NCBI RefSeq assembly: GCF_000321225.1
Contig: NW_004450302.1
Coordinates: forward strand, 3,750,922-3,814,921
DNA length: 64,000 bases
From: Odobenus rosmarus divergens
Lineage: Eukaryota; Chordata; Mammalia; Carnivora; Odobenidae
Direction of reading: 5' to 3'
Part shown: positions 62,890 through 64,000 of the stretch, piece after piece
How the letters are laid out: each line of letters opens with the position of its first letter
Position numbering within the stretch: position 1 is the first letter of the stretch
Translations under genes and position numbers: made by a program
Notes under the pieces: model-generated
Seen by the model: only the letters and a program-made list of their open reading frames with translations
Databases searched by the model: none
Told to the model about the DNA's origin: nothing

Positions 62890-63721
62890 AGCATTCCTGG
62901 GGCCCATTTCAGTTCCTTCACCATGGACATCATTCCCCCCCCACCCCACCCCCCCTGACAGAGGCACCAAGTAGGGGGAGAAGGGCACCTGCCAGAGCGC
63001 CCCAGGCAAGCACCCTCCCTGGCCCTCCGTACCCTCGAAAACAACTCCACCTGGGATGTTGACACTTGGAGGGAAGGAGTCATCGGATCCAAAGGCCTTT
63101 TAGGCCTTAGGTCGGTTTTATAGAGGATTTTCGGGAGCATTGGGAGTAGGGAGTGCTTTATGACTTGTCCTTGTTTTCTCCATTCTGCAGAGGGCGGCCC
63201 AGGAGCAAGGGGGTGGAATTTGCAGCGTCTGTCTCGTCTGCGTTAGACACTTGGAAGACGTTTCTCCCAATTATAGTGGTTAAACACTGACTCAACAGCC
63301 AACAGCCTCATGAGGTGTCAGAGCTTCATTCATGGACAAGTTTCACAATGAGACACGACAGCACCACCTGTCATGGGCAGTGCTGTCAGAGAGCGGAGGA
63401 GAGTGGATTTCACAGGCAACAAGGTGGCTGCTTTCTGGAAGGATCGGACAGTTCCTAGCATGGCAGCGACATGGTGAAGTGCCTCCTCACTACCCCTGCT
63501 CAATGGGTTTGTTTGCACGTGGAATTCTTAGGCTCTTAGTTCTGTCCCTGCTTCCTGCCACTTCCCTGGGAGACGGAATTCAAATTCTGGAAGGGAGGGA
63601 CCTCACCTCTGGGGAGGGGGAGGGGGACACAGAATGGGGGCTGGCGCCTTTTGGGTCTTACCATGTGGACATCCTGTGGGAACATTCTCCCCTCCTCCTC
63701 AGCAAGATACACTCCGCTCTG

Positions 63722-63922
63722 GGCGCCTGGGTGGCTCAGTTGGTTAAGCGACTGCCTTCGGCTCAGGTCATGATCCTGGAGTCCCAGGATCGAGTCCCAC
63801 ATCGGGCTTCCTGCTCAGCAGGGAGTCTGCTTCTCCCTTTGACCCTCTTCCCTCTCGTGCTTTCTATCTCTCATTCTCTCTCTCTCTCAAATAAATAAAT
63901 AAAATCTTTAAAAAAAAAAAAA
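63722..63922 (+). mobile_element. can-SINE, young
   Basis: Forward SINEC with perfect 18-base duplication AAGATACACTCCGCTCTG (63704-63721, 63923-63940) and a long A tail. Confidence 0.96.
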
Positions 63923-64000
63923 AAGATACACTCCGCTCTGTGGAGAATCCAAGCAGGAGGTCAGAGGGATCTACAAAGCCACGGTGGAAGGACAGCCCAG

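Larger units (their letters stand above)
53561..64000. other. Intergenic region upstream of ZNF652
   Basis: No functional gene is recognised here. It contains six can-SINEs, an L1 tail, MIR, a MaLR-type LTR, an L2, a decayed zinc-finger pseudogene, a pair of 92-bp inverted repeats and G/C-rich homopolymer tracts. In human the next gene on this side is the prohibitin gene, but nothing of it is visible here. Stretches 53600-54330, 55090-55300, 57000-57950, 58480-60070 and 62910-63700 show no gene or assigned repeat. Confidence 0.7.

Noticed and set aside
63332..63898. 188-codon open frame at the right end
   Set aside because: Its second half is the translated body of a can-SINE, and the first half shows no domain or splice support.

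Overview
This window is nuclear DNA from a carnivoran mammal. It is dense with can-SINE (SINEC) retroposons, whose heads read roughly GGGCGCCTGGGTGGCTCAG, a family confined to Carnivora. The dominant subtype here has a longer tail region ending in CTCTCTGTCAAATAAATAAA and differs from the short SINEC_Cf type of dog, so an arctoid caniform (bear, seal or mustelid group) is the best guess; the exact species is not decided by the sequence. Ancient mammalian MIR and L2 copies, L1 tails, a MaLR-type LTR and a MER5A-like DNA transposon are also present. One 481-base run of N is an assembly gap.

The window holds one protein-coding gene, ZNF652, on the minus strand. A CpG-island promoter and non-coding exon 1 lie at about 52.4-53.6 kb. 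Intron 1 is 39 kb (13,795-52,879). Coding exons 2-6 follow at 12,862-13,794, 10,244-10,391, 9,776-9,891, 9,193-9,337 and 1-158. All five coding exons join in frame with GT-AG introns and give the first 489 residues of a protein that is known from human to be about 600 residues. The last zinc finger and the proline-rich C terminus lie beyond the left edge. ZNF652 is a nuclear C2H2 transcriptional repressor that works with CBFA2T3-type (MTG/ETO) corepressors.

Layout: 1-13.8 kb holds the coding exons with short introns (intron 5 holds can-SINEs, an L2, MIRs, an L1 with the gap and a small GC-rich island). 13.8-52.9 kb is intron 1, with about 36 can-SINE copies, L1 tails, MIR/L2 and a MER5A. 52.4-53.6 kb is the promoter. 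53.6-64 kb is intergenic, with repeats, a pair of 92-bp inverted repeats, a MaLR LTR and a decayed zinc-finger pseudogene; no second functional gene is visible.

The most interesting points are: (i) a predicted 29-codon upstream ORF in a strong start context that begins in exon 1, crosses the exon 1-2 junction and stops at an ATGA overlap with the weak-context ZNF652 start codon; (ii) 92-bp inverted repeats, 96% identical, around a segment of much older repeats; (iii) the two largest SINE-free intervals coinciding with exons 2-5 and with the promoter; (iv) one target site apparently used twice, by a SINE and an L1; (v) a KRAB-type zinc-finger pseudogene. I found no evidence for a wholly new system.
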